From positions 1 to 15,720 of the forward strand of contig JACPKQ010000014.1 of the NCBI GenBank assembly GCA_016186995.1: DNA of 15,720 nucleotides, given 5' to 3'. The DNA is from Deltaproteobacteria bacterium. Lineage in GTDB: Bacteria > Bdellovibrionota > JACOXK01. The translations under genes and the position numbers were made by a program. Under the pieces are notes generated by a model. The model saw only the letters and a list, made by a program, of their open reading frames with translations, was not told the origin of the DNA and made no database searches. The stretch's first letter is position 1. The number at the start of each line of letters is the position of its first letter. Below are positions 1-7,003 of the stretch, piece by piece.

Positions 1-92
1 CCTGGTCCCCATGTTGCTGCTTTAGTTAAATGTACATTAAGCACAATGTGAAATAAAAAAACAAAAGTTAAAATCCATCTTCTCATCATCAT
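1..92 (-). CDS. Exported protein, N-terminal fragment (cut by window edge)
   Basis: The minus strand opens with three consecutive ATG codons (92-84) after an AGGAGAAGG ribosome binding site at 93-101. It stays open to the window edge. The visible 30 residues begin MMMRRW, continue with a hydrophobic stretch (ILTFVFLFHIVLNV), and reach a possible signal peptidase I site (LTKAA, then TWGPG). This is a textbook Sec signal peptide, so the product is exported. The second or third ATG gives better spacing to the Shine-Dalgarno sequence than the first. The mature protein lies outside the window, so no function can be given. It diverges from the kelch lipoprotein gene at 494. Confidence 0.6.
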   Translation of the reverse strand, partial: MMMRRWILTFVFLFHIVLNVHLTKAATWGP

Positions 93-493
93 CCTTCTCC
101 TTTTTTTCAAAAAAATTAAAATGTGGCAATTTTTCGCGCACACTAACTGTGCAAGTGTCATGCCTAAACAAAAATAACCACGAAAGAAGAGATTGTGATC
201 AAGCTCCTCACAAAAAACTGTCATGTAAATTTTTTAATTAACAAATGTTCAACAAGTAAAGTTATTGAAATCGTTTCTTTTTATTTGTTTTGTTTAGTTT
301 TTAGACGTTATAAAAAAAATACCTGTTCCAAAAAAATGTTTGAAAATTTGAAGCATTTTCATCCTATTTTTTCTCTTGTCAAACTGTGACCTGAGGCAAA
401 AATCTAGGAACGCATTTTGCACTAAGCCTTGACGAGAAAACTGGCAGGAAGGCCACACCTGCTTATTTGTTGACCAAAAAAGAGGAGTGAATA
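93..493. other. Divergent intergenic region with overlapping short inverted repeats
   Basis: About 400 bases of AT-rich DNA separate the two divergent genes. Two mutually exclusive short inverted repeats overlap: GCACA/TGTGC (138-152, 5-base loop) and ACACT/AGTGT (140-158). They lie about 45-65 bases upstream of the minus-strand start and could be an operator or leader hairpin. A GTG-started frame at 195-389 has lysine- and phenylalanine-rich low-complexity content, no ribosome binding site and no recognisable domain, so I do not call it. I see no convincing promoter for the gene at 494. Confidence 0.3.
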
Positions 494-1732
494 ATGATGA
501 AAGTTTTTAAAGTTCTTTTTGTGACAGTCGTTGCTATTGTTTTTGCAAACTGCGCGGGCGGGGGGGGCGGCAGAAGAGGAAACCCACCACCTGTAACAAC
601 CATTTTTAGCATGCCTCACGCAATGTATGGGCATCAAGCAACACTATTGCATAATGAAGACGATGTTCTTTTAACAGGTGGATTTAATATTGCCGGAGAG
701 CCTAGCACAAGGGCACTTATTTACGATAGTTTTGCAAGAAGATTTCTTTCTCTTTCACCTTTGAACTCCATGCATGAAAGAAGAGCTGGGCACCAAGCTA
801 CTTATTTAAATCTTGGTGGTACTCAAGCTCCTCTAGGTTCTGTGCTTATTACAGGTGGAGAAAACTTAAGTTTTGTTCAGGCAGACACAGAAAGCTATGA
901 TCCTATTCTGGATGATTTTTTGACCCAAGGGCTTATGATCAATGACAGACGTAATCACACCGCGACAGAACTTGATTGTGCTGGTTGCTCTGTAGACGGT
1001 TATGTACTTGTAGCAGGTGGGCGAGATAATTTTGGTATTTTAGATACAGCCGAGCTTTTTAATCCACGCACAGGTCAATTTATTGCTCTTGGTGATAGGC
1101 TGAATATTGGAAGAGAAAATCATACGGCAACAGTGCTTCCAGATGGCAGAGTTCTTTTAGCAGGCGGGAACACACCTTTAGATGTCATCAATTCAGCAGA
1201 AACTTTTGATCCACTCACGCTTCGTTTTACACCGACTTTAAATAGCATGGGAGAACCCAGACAACATCACAGAGCGCTTCTTGTGGGTAGTCGAACACTG
1301 ACAAGCTCTGATGATGCCGTCCTTGTTGTAGGCGGAGCTGATGATTTTGATTTTGTTCTTAATGAAGCTGATCTTTTCAGTCCTGTATTTGATGAGTTTG
1401 AAAAAAATGTGGATGTTATGTTACGGGCTCGTCATCGTCATACTGTGACAACGCTTCCAGATAGTTTTCTTTCAGATTCTGTTGTTTTAGGAGGTTTTAC
1501 AACTTATGATTCGTTTAATCTTTTAGATTCTGATGCGACAGCGGCAGCTGAATATTTTAGATACGATGGATTAGGGAGCCGACCTGATGGGTTTTTTATG
1601 ACAACAACAGGTATGTATTTAACACGTGCTATGCATACAGCAACACTTGTTGACGGTGGGCGCGGACCTATTGTTGTCACAGGTGGGGTGAGCTTGATAG
1701 GAGAGCCACGCACATCAGGTGAGACTTTTTAA
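494..1732 (+). CDS. Kelch-repeat-like beta-propeller lipoprotein
   Basis: This is a 412-residue exported lipoprotein. The first 19 residues are a signal peptide ending in a lipobox-like VFANC, which makes Cys20 the probable lipidated residue. A short Gly linker and PPP follow. The rest contains seven units, about 50 residues apart, of the form H-x-A/T-T-L ... V-L-V/L-x-G-G, for example HTATVLPDGRVLLAGG. Several are followed by AE-x-F-(D/N/S)P-x-x-x-x-F. That pattern is typical of kelch or galactose-oxidase-type propeller blades, and seven units would close one propeller. A GAGGAG ribosome binding site precedes adjacent ATGs at 494 and 497. No catalytic residues are recognisable. A role in surface binding or adhesion is an inference. 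The matrixin lipoprotein gene follows, separated by a hairpin. Confidence 0.8.
   Translation: MMKVFKVLFVTVVAIVFANCAGGGGGRRGNPPPVTTIFSMPHAMYGHQATLLHNEDDVLLTGGFNIAGEPSTRALIYDSFARRFLSLSPLNSMHERRAGHQATYLNLGGTQAPLGSVLITGGENLSFVQADTESYDPILDDFLTQGLMINDRRNHTATELDCAGCSVDGYVLVAGGRDNFGILDTAELFNPRTGQFIALGDRLNIGRENHTATVLPDGRVLLAGGNTPLDVINSAETFDPLTLRFTPTLNSMGEPRQHHRALLVGSRTLTSSDDAVLVVGGADDFDFVLNEADLFSPVFDEFEKNVDVMLRARHRHTVTTLPDSFLSDSVVLGGFTTYDSFNLLDSDATAAAEYFRYDGLGSRPDGFFMTTTGMYLTRAMHTATLVDGGRGPIVVTGGVSLIGEPRTSGETF
560..567 (+). repeat. G8 homopolymer within the lipoprotein gene
   Basis: Eight consecutive G bases encode part of the glycine linker (residues 23-26) immediately after lipobox Cys20. A gain or loss of one G would shift the frame before any propeller blade and abolish the mature protein. 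The tract therefore has the geometry of a contingency locus, but it may only encode a flexible linker. Confidence 0.85.
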
Positions 1733-1743
1733 GTAATATAAAG

Positions 1744-1781
1744 TTTTAAGTGGGTAGGAATAAGGATCTACCCACTTAAAA
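1744..1781. terminator. 14-bp perfect inverted repeat between the two lipoprotein genes
   Basis: TTTTAAGTGGGTAG (1744-1757) and CTACCCACTTAAAA (1768-1781) pair perfectly around a 10-base loop, 11 bases after the kelch gene stop. The right arm is followed by A bases, not T bases, so this is not a canonical intrinsic terminator on the plus strand. It could stabilise an mRNA 3' end or reduce read-through into the protease gene, whose GGGAGG ribosome binding site starts four bases downstream of the arm. Confidence 0.4.
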
Positions 1782-1800
1782 AAAGGGAGGTTGTGTTGTA

Positions 1801-2484
1801 ATGAAGGTGTCATTTTCTAGAAGTATTTTTATATTCTTTTTGTTGTGTGTTTCTTTTTTTTTCCAAGGATGTTTAAGATCTTTTCCACCGCAAACGCGAT
1901 CGCGTGTTTTTGAAGAATTTCTTCGCCCAAAATTTCCACAAGCTTATTACATTCAAAAGGGGGTTTTTACTGAAAAGCAGATACGAGCCATTCATAAAGG
2001 ATTTAAGAATTGGGAGCCTATCATTCAAGAGCTTTCTGCAACTTCATTTACATTTAAGTTTATGGGTTTTTCAGATGCTTCATATAATATTTATGACAAT
2101 ATACACATTGTAAGAATGGCGGAGTTGGATTCAAATGTTTTGGGGTTAGGTGTGTATCCTTTTACAAAAAAAACGTATGGTTTTTTTGCAGAAATTCCTG
2201 GTGGAGATATTCTTATTAATCAAAATTTTCGATATCATACAGAAAAGGGGTGGACTTTGGCAGATGTTTTAAATTTTAATCATCCAAGTTATTGTCTTGA
2301 AAGGCTTGTCACCCATGAAGTGGGGCATCTTATTGGTCTAGAACATGTAAAGAATAAAGAAGATGTGATGTATCCTTCTGTGAGTTCGCGGAGTACTCGC
2401 AGCAGCCCCTCAGAAGGGGATATTATGGAATTAGAAAGAGTTTATATAAAATATCTTAAAAACTTTGATGTTTTTAACTTTTAA
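1801..2484 (+). CDS. Matrixin-like (M10/metzincin) zinc metalloprotease lipoprotein
   Basis: This is a 227-residue protein with a signal peptide and lipobox FFQGC (Cys24), so it is probably anchored in the outer or inner membrane. It carries the complete metzincin zinc site HEVGHLIGLEH (residues 172-182): His172, His176 and His182 bind zinc and Glu173 is the general base. The expected Met-turn (VMYP, Met190) follows eight residues after the last His. This spacing is typical of matrixin catalytic domains. No pro-domain or cysteine switch is visible, and the catalytic domain sits near the C-terminus, so the protein is a minimal single-domain protease. The start is ATG 1801 with GGGAGG ten bases upstream. 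Substrate is unknown. It runs tail-to-tail with the ATP-grasp gene, only nine bases away. Confidence 0.85.
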   Translation: MKVSFSRSIFIFFLLCVSFFFQGCLRSFPPQTRSRVFEEFLRPKFPQAYYIQKGVFTEKQIRAIHKGFKNWEPIIQELSATSFTFKFMGFSDASYNIYDNIHIVRMAELDSNVLGLGVYPFTKKTYGFFAEIPGGDILINQNFRYHTEKGWTLADVLNFNHPSYCLERLVTHEVGHLIGLEHVKNKEDVMYPSVSSRSTRSSPSEGDIMELERVYIKYLKNFDVFNF

Positions 2485-2493
2485 CAATATTTT

Positions 2494-3636
2494 TTATTCT
2501 TTAACAATATGAAATTTGTGTTTGATAGTTTTGATAGTATTTAAAATTTTTTTCCGATTGAGTGCTTTAATAAAAAAGTGTCCATATTCATCCGATGTTC
2601 CTTTCCTTTTTTGAATAATATCTCCTTCTTTCATCTTTATTTTGAAAGCAGAAATCTCTTTTATTTTTTTAATTTCTTTCACTCCTTGAATAGTTTTGAT
2701 TTTTCCAGAGCCAGGGTGAAGGAGCCAAGAAGCCGCTGCATTTTTGGCTTTTTGAGGGGGTGTGAGTGGTTTTCCAGATTCTATGCTCAATAAGGCCAGC
2801 CAAGGGTCAAAGTGATAAGCTATTTTAATAAGATCCATAAGATAACCACCCGGTGGACGAAGTGCAATTTCACCAAAAATGAAACCCTCTTTTGTAAGAT
2901 AACACTCAAGATGCGTCATTCCTTGTTTAATCTTAAACTTCTTAATGATGTCTTCGTTAAGTTTGTTAATAAGTTTGTGTTGTTTTGGAGCAAGTCCGGC
3001 AGGGACTATATTGATAGTGTAGAGATCATAATATTCAGTAATATTTTTAAAAATAATTTTTCCATTATAAATAAGAGACTCAATGCTAAATTCTTTTCCT
3101 GTAATTAAACGTTCTGCAAGATCTCTTTTGTGCATCATCACTCGCAGTTTTTTTTTATTTCTTGCAATAAGAAGTCCTCGTCGCCCTGAGCGATCTTTAT
3201 ATTTAAGAACAATAGGGTAAGAAAGTTTCCTTTCTAAAGTTTTGATATTTGTATTTTTTCGCAAAGCCATAAAAGGGGTTACTTTAATATTTTTTTTCGC
3301 TGCAAAAGTTTTCATAACTATTTTATTTCGACAACGATTGGCTACTTTAAGGGGGGTTCCGGGTAATTGTAAGGCTTGTCTCGCAAACACAGAGGGAATA
3401 ACAGATTTTTCTGTAACACCCGAAACAAGATTGATTTTTTCTTGTTTAAGTTGATAAGCAAATTTTTTTGGAAGTTTTGTCTCATAAAGCGGAAGAGTAA
3501 ATATTTTTTTAAAGAGTATTCTTTTTTTTCGAGGGGGTTTTTTTTCATCCCAAAGAATGATGTTAAATCCGAGCTCTTTTGCAGCTAAGACTGCTTTTGT
3601 TCGATAACCAACCAGAAGAAGAGTGGAGGTTTTCAT
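2494..3636 (-). CDS. ATP-grasp ligase, last gene of the arsenosugar cluster
   Basis: This is a 380-residue ATP-grasp enzyme; the family joins a carboxylate, via acyl phosphate, to an amine or other nucleophile. It has an N-terminal Rossmann-like pre-grasp domain (LLLVGYRT near residues 6-13) and the ATP-binding Lys145. A glycine-rich loop DRSGRRG (148-154) and the GKEFSIES strand (180-187) follow. The metal site is HLE (242-244) with E256 and R260 in GEIALRPPGG. A C-terminal domain resembles that of ATP-grasp_4 carboxylate-amine ligases. The start is set at ATG 3636, because it overlaps the upstream stop as ATGA; a longer ATG start at 3654 lacks a ribosome binding site. Substrate is unknown. 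Its coupling to arsenosugar genes suggests it conjugates an arsenosugar intermediate, which is inference. Confidence 0.8.
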   Translation of the reverse strand: MKTSTLLLVGYRTKAVLAAKELGFNIILWDEKKPPRKKRILFKKIFTLPLYETKLPKKFAYQLKQEKINLVSGVTEKSVIPSVFARQALQLPGTPLKVANRCRNKIVMKTFAAKKNIKVTPFMALRKNTNIKTLERKLSYPIVLKYKDRSGRRGLLIARNKKKLRVMMHKRDLAERLITGKEFSIESLIYNGKIIFKNITEYYDLYTINIVPAGLAPKQHKLINKLNEDIIKKFKIKQGMTHLECYLTKEGFIFGEIALRPPGGYLMDLIKIAYHFDPWLALLSIESGKPLTPPQKAKNAAASWLLHPGSGKIKTIQGVKEIKKIKEISAFKIKMKEGDIIQKRKGTSDEYGHFFIKALNRKKILNTIKTIKHKFHIVKE

Positions 3637-4289
3637 AAAAGTTTTTTTATCCATGCTAATATATTTTTTTGCTCTGGCAACAAATTTTGAGAGTCCCGAT
3701 AATCTAGATACATCTTTTTTAAATCATCGTAAGTATCGATATCCAAAAGAGGTGGAAGTTCATCAATAGATCCTAATAAACTTACTTTTTCATAAAGTTT
3801 TTCCGCTGTAGTTGAATCACTATAAGGAATAGAACACCACACGTCTTCTGAAATTTTTTTTTGTCCTCCGAAAAGATAAAATCCTCCATCCAAAGCTCGT
3901 CCCAAAACAAAAGAATTTTTAACATAAAAAAGTGCTTTATCTAAAATATCTAAATTTATCATAGGAGAGTCAGCACCTATTAAAAAAACAAATTCATGTT
4001 TATTTAATAGCGTATTATAAACAGATGAAAGTCTGTGTCCTAAGGTTTTTTCATTCTGTATTATTTTTTGAAAGTGACTCCAATAGTTCCACCCCTCTTT
4101 TTCTGCAATAGACCAATAAGGAATGACATTGTGGTTCTGGGCACATTTTTTAACTAAGGCTTCTGTCGCTGAAACTGAAAGCAAATAAAAAGTTTTTGCT
4201 TTTTCTTCTCCAATTGTTTTGGATAAGCGACTCTTAATAGGAGAAAACCCAGGAGTTTTTACAAAAATAGCAATGGCACCAGCATTCAT
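3633..4289 (-). CDS. TIGR04282-family (DUF2064) arsenosugar biosynthesis glycosyltransferase-like protein
   Basis: This 218-residue protein has the nucleotidyl/glycosyltransferase-A-like fold signature of DUF2064/TIGR04282. The visible motifs are the N-terminal FVKTPGFSPIKSRL loop (9-22), LGHRLSS (83-89), the metal-binding-type GADSP (105-109) and RALDGGFYLFGG (131-142). A late DIDTYDDL follows, as in related CofC-like proteins. Family members recur next to ArsM, ArsS and TIGR04283, which is the basis for the arsenosugar label. The exact reaction has not been proven for this family. The start ATG (4289-4287) overlaps the stop of the upstream gene as ATGA, and its own stop overlaps the ATP-grasp start in the same way, so translational coupling is likely on both sides. 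Confidence 0.85.
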   Translation of the reverse strand: MNAGAIAIFVKTPGFSPIKSRLSKTIGEEKAKTFYLLSVSATEALVKKCAQNHNVIPYWSIAEKEGWNYWSHFQKIIQNEKTLGHRLSSVYNTLLNKHEFVFLIGADSPMINLDILDKALFYVKNSFVLGRALDGGFYLFGGQKKISEDVWCSIPYSDSTTAEKLYEKVSLLGSIDELPPLLDIDTYDDLKKMYLDYRDSQNLLPEQKNILAWIKKLL

Positions 4290-4975
4290 ATAAGAGAGAT
4301 CTTGTGGCTTCGCAGAAGTATGGCGAAATACTGTGGAAAAGCTTGCTTAAAAGTCAAAGACATATGATTGACAGTCGTTTTAAACCATCCTTGTCTTTGG
4401 TATTTTCGAGCAGACGTTTTAAGCCAGCCACCTGTGCATTTAAGTCCTATTCCTTGTTTTTTAGCCTTCCAAACAAATAAATGGTCTTCTCCAAAGGGTA
4501 CTTTTTCGTCAAAGCCTCCCAAGCTTTTAAAAAGAGATTTTTGGATACACAATCCTTGATCCCCAAAAGGTATTCCTAAAAAATGAGATCTGACCCAAAC
4601 GCCAATGGTGTTTAATACCATCCAGATAGGTCCACTATAAAATTTAAGATTAAAATAAAAAAGCGTTTCTGGAGCAACATTTAAAGATTTTTCTAATGTT
4701 GAAATGTCTTTTTTTGAAATCCTAGAATCCGCATGCAAAAACCAAAGATAGTCTTTAGAAGCCTTTATGACTCCACCATTGAGCTGATGGGCGCGTCCTT
4801 TTTGTGTGTGAATAACATGAATATTTTTAGGAAAGATTTCTGCCAAAGGCTCTGTTGTTGATAAAATAATTTCTGTCTCATGAGGCAAAACCTCTAAATC
4901 TTTAAGCAAATCTAAATAAGCTTTTTCTCCTGGTGCCAAGGGAATCACAACGGAAATATTTTTTAAAATACTCAT
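4286..4975 (-). CDS. TIGR04283-family arsenosugar biosynthesis glycosyltransferase (GT2)
   Basis: This is a 229-residue GT2 glycosyltransferase. The features are an N-terminal ISVVIPL strand, GRAHQLNGG (60-68), the nucleotide-sugar metal-binding region FLHADS (79-84), FGDQGL (137-142), GGFDEKVPFGED (153-164, with a putative acidic catalytic ED) and TSARKY (187-192). These match the TIGR04283 pattern found with ArsM and ArsS. It is expected to act on an arsenic-containing ribose or its aglycone, but donor and acceptor are unknown. A TTG at 4984 would extend it, but ATG 4975 overlaps the arsM stop as TAATG, so I use 4975. No strong membrane segment is visible, only a hydrophobic stretch near residues 117-128. 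Confidence 0.88.
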   Translation of the reverse strand: MSILKNISVVIPLAPGEKAYLDLLKDLEVLPHETEIILSTTEPLAEIFPKNIHVIHTQKGRAHQLNGGVIKASKDYLWFLHADSRISKKDISTLEKSLNVAPETLFYFNLKFYSGPIWMVLNTIGVWVRSHFLGIPFGDQGLCIQKSLFKSLGGFDEKVPFGEDHLFVWKAKKQGIGLKCTGGWLKTSARKYQRQGWFKTTVNHMSLTFKQAFPQYFAILLRSHKISLI

Positions 4976-6012
4976 TAACAACAAGCACCATCTGAAGAAA
5001 TTGTTTGTATCGAATTTTTAGGGGTACAATCAAAAAGGCCATAATGAATTTCTTTGGTCCCCACTATTTTAAAATGTTTTTGATATCGCGTTTTGGAAAT
5101 CATATCTGCTGTATTTCCACATATAAGAAGAGGGCGTCCTCTTTTAAACATATGATGATCATCTAATTGGAATTCATGAGGAAATTCTGGAAGTGTTCCT
5201 AAATAATAGCCCACCTGGCCATAATCTTCACACTGATCTTCTAAGGACAGCTTAAAAGCTCGAATGGTGATCGAACAAAAATCAATGCTTCCTATCTTTT
5301 TCTTAATTTCAAAATGACTCAATTCAACTTTTGTTTTTGACATGATTCTAAAATCAAAACATCCAACACGTTTTAAAACTCTTCGAAAATCTTCAATATA
5401 AAGTGCGCCCCCCAGACACTCTCCTCGAAGAATAGGATCTTGTGCTAAAGATTCTGGAATTCTTCTAGAGGAAAAAACATCTGAAAAATAAAGCTCTCCC
5501 CCTGGTTTTAAAACTCTAAATATCTCTTTAAACACTTTTTCCTTATGAGGGGAGAGATTGAATACACAATTAGAAATAATAACATCAATAGAATCATTTT
5601 TAATTCCCAAACTTTCCAACTCCTCCATATATCCTAATTTAAATTCTACATTAGAAATTTCGTGTTCAAATTTTGTGCGATGGTACTCTTTGTGTTGATT
5701 GGCAATATCAAGCTGTGATTGTGTCATATCAATGCCAATCACGTGTCCTTTTTTACCCACTAGGTTTGATAAAATAAAAGCATCTCTACCGCTTCCACAT
5801 CCCATATCTAATATTGTACACCCCTCTAATTCAGGCGGAATAGGGGATCCGCATCCATAAAATCTTTCTGATATTTCTGGATGAATTTTTTTAACAATGG
5901 TTTTCAAATAGGCAGGGGGTTCTGAAACTGAACAACAGGCAGTTGTCTTTAAATCCTGATTGCTTTTTAAAATCTTTCCATAATATTCCTTAATACTTTC
6001 AAGATGATCCAT
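4975..6012 (-). CDS. arsM: Arsenite S-adenosylmethionine methyltransferase ArsM, arsenosugar type
   Basis: This 345-residue enzyme methylates trivalent arsenic using SAM. The SAM-binding motif is ILDMGCGSGRD (67-77), with the acidic GID at 93-95. Arsenic-binding cysteines are visible as Cys26/27 (TTACCS), Cys54 (YGCG), Cys149 (SNCVFNL) and Cys199 (GECLGGAL). The 50-residue spacing of the last two, and the 28-residue spacing Cys26-Cys54, agree with my memory of characterised algal ArsM. A C-terminal domain after about residue 240 ends in GACC, adding two vicinal cysteines. It starts at ATG 6012 after an AAAGGAT ribosome binding site, 11 bases downstream of arsS. No ArsR repressor or arsenite pump is encoded in the window, so the cluster looks biosynthetic rather than part of a standard ars resistance operon. 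Confidence 0.9.
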   Translation of the reverse strand: MDHLESIKEYYGKILKSNQDLKTTACCSVSEPPAYLKTIVKKIHPEISERFYGCGSPIPPELEGCTILDMGCGSGRDAFILSNLVGKKGHVIGIDMTQSQLDIANQHKEYHRTKFEHEISNVEFKLGYMEELESLGIKNDSIDVIISNCVFNLSPHKEKVFKEIFRVLKPGGELYFSDVFSSRRIPESLAQDPILRGECLGGALYIEDFRRVLKRVGCFDFRIMSKTKVELSHFEIKKKIGSIDFCSITIRAFKLSLEDQCEDYGQVGYYLGTLPEFPHEFQLDDHHMFKRGRPLLICGNTADMISKTRYQKHFKIVGTKEIHYGLFDCTPKNSIQTISSDGACC

Positions 6013-6023
6013 AAAAATATCCT

Positions 6024-6974
6024 TTATGTTAAAGCACCGCTACAAGAACTTCCAGCACCAGCAGTACAACCATAGCAATGATTATCAAATGCAATACTAT
6101 CTGAAATATCATCAAAAGATTCAATATTCCAGATAGTTTTATCTTGTCCTCCCAATGGAATATCAAGCATTTGATTAAAATCGCAGTCATATATTTTTCC
6201 ATCCCAGCCAATAGAAATTAAATTTCTACACATGATCATTTCTGCAGCCTGAGAATTAAAGTTACTTTCCAATAGCTTCATATAAGTTTCCAATTCCCCT
6301 TTTCTTCTTAAATCTTCATAAAACCGTTTAATAGGCATATTGGTTATGGTATAAAGATCGTTAAAATCAATATCAAATAATGTTTTAAGTTCTTTCTTAT
6401 ACTGACTTTTAAGCTTTTCTTGAGGAGGGGGGAGAAAAGTCCCCAAGGGATTATAAACCAAATGCAACTTCAGATGAGGCACTACGCCGTATCCAGCCTC
6501 ATTAAGCACTTGTAAGGCCTTAATGCTTTTATCAAAAACTCCTTTACCTCGTTGTTCATCGACATTATCTTTAGAATAACAAGGAAGAGAAGCAATAACT
6601 TGCACTCTATTTTCTTTTAAAAACTCCACTAAATCCTCTTGTCCTTGTTCCAAAAGGACTGTTAGATTGCACCGATCAATAAGGATTTTATTGAGCTTTC
6701 TACATTCTAAAATCAGATACCTAAAATGGGGATTGAGTTCCGGAGCACCGCCTGTCATATCCACTGTATGAATAAAAAGAGATTTTTTTAAAAGCTCTAA
6801 AATACGATCCACTGTCTTTTGCTCCATGATTTCAGTTCGCTTAGGTCCCGCCTCGACATGACAATGATGACAAGCCTGATTACAGAACTTTCCTACATTG
6901 ATTTGAAGTATTTCCGTTGAATATCGTTTTAAAATGATATTTTCTTTTTTAATCTTTTCTAAAAAGTTTACCAT
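6024..6974 (-). CDS. arsS: Arsenosugar biosynthesis radical SAM protein ArsS
   Basis: This 316-residue radical SAM enzyme is expected to couple a dimethylarsenic species to the 5'-deoxyadenosyl group, the first committed arsenosugar step. The 4Fe-4S cluster motif CNQACHHC (Cys31, Cys35, Cys38) and the SAM-binding TGGAPEL (74-80) are intact. The C-terminal DUF3641-like region has IYDCDFNQML and a cysteine-rich tail HCYGCTAGAGSSC (Cys300, 303, 311). Some family members carry selenocysteine; this copy uses cysteine throughout. ATG 6974 is preferred over an upstream GTG at 6986; neither has a clear ribosome binding site. A TATAGT box at 6989-6994, with a poor TTCTTG -35 at 7012-7017, would give an almost leaderless transcript, but confidence in that promoter is low. 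Confidence 0.92.
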   Translation of the reverse strand: MVNFLEKIKKENIILKRYSTEILQINVGKFCNQACHHCHVEAGPKRTEIMEQKTVDRILELLKKSLFIHTVDMTGGAPELNPHFRYLILECRKLNKILIDRCNLTVLLEQGQEDLVEFLKENRVQVIASLPCYSKDNVDEQRGKGVFDKSIKALQVLNEAGYGVVPHLKLHLVYNPLGTFLPPPQEKLKSQYKKELKTLFDIDFNDLYTITNMPIKRFYEDLRRKGELETYMKLLESNFNSQAAEMIMCRNLISIGWDGKIYDCDFNQMLDIPLGGQDKTIWNIESFDDISDSIAFDNHCYGCTAGAGSSCSGALT

Positions 6975-7003
6975 AATTTGTACCACATACTATATCTGTA
7001 TTT

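Noticed and set aside
195-389. Plus-strand ORF of 64 codons upstream of the kelch lipoprotein
   Set aside because: It has a GTG start without a ribosome binding site and low-complexity Lys/Phe-rich content, and no recognisable domain.
1744-1781. Canonical rho-independent terminator
   Set aside because: The stem is perfect but followed by A bases rather than T bases on the plus strand, so only a weak terminator or mRNA-end hairpin is claimed.
2812-3108. Plus-strand ORF of 98 codons
   Set aside because: It is antisense within the intact ATP-grasp gene and has no ribosome binding site or recognisable product.
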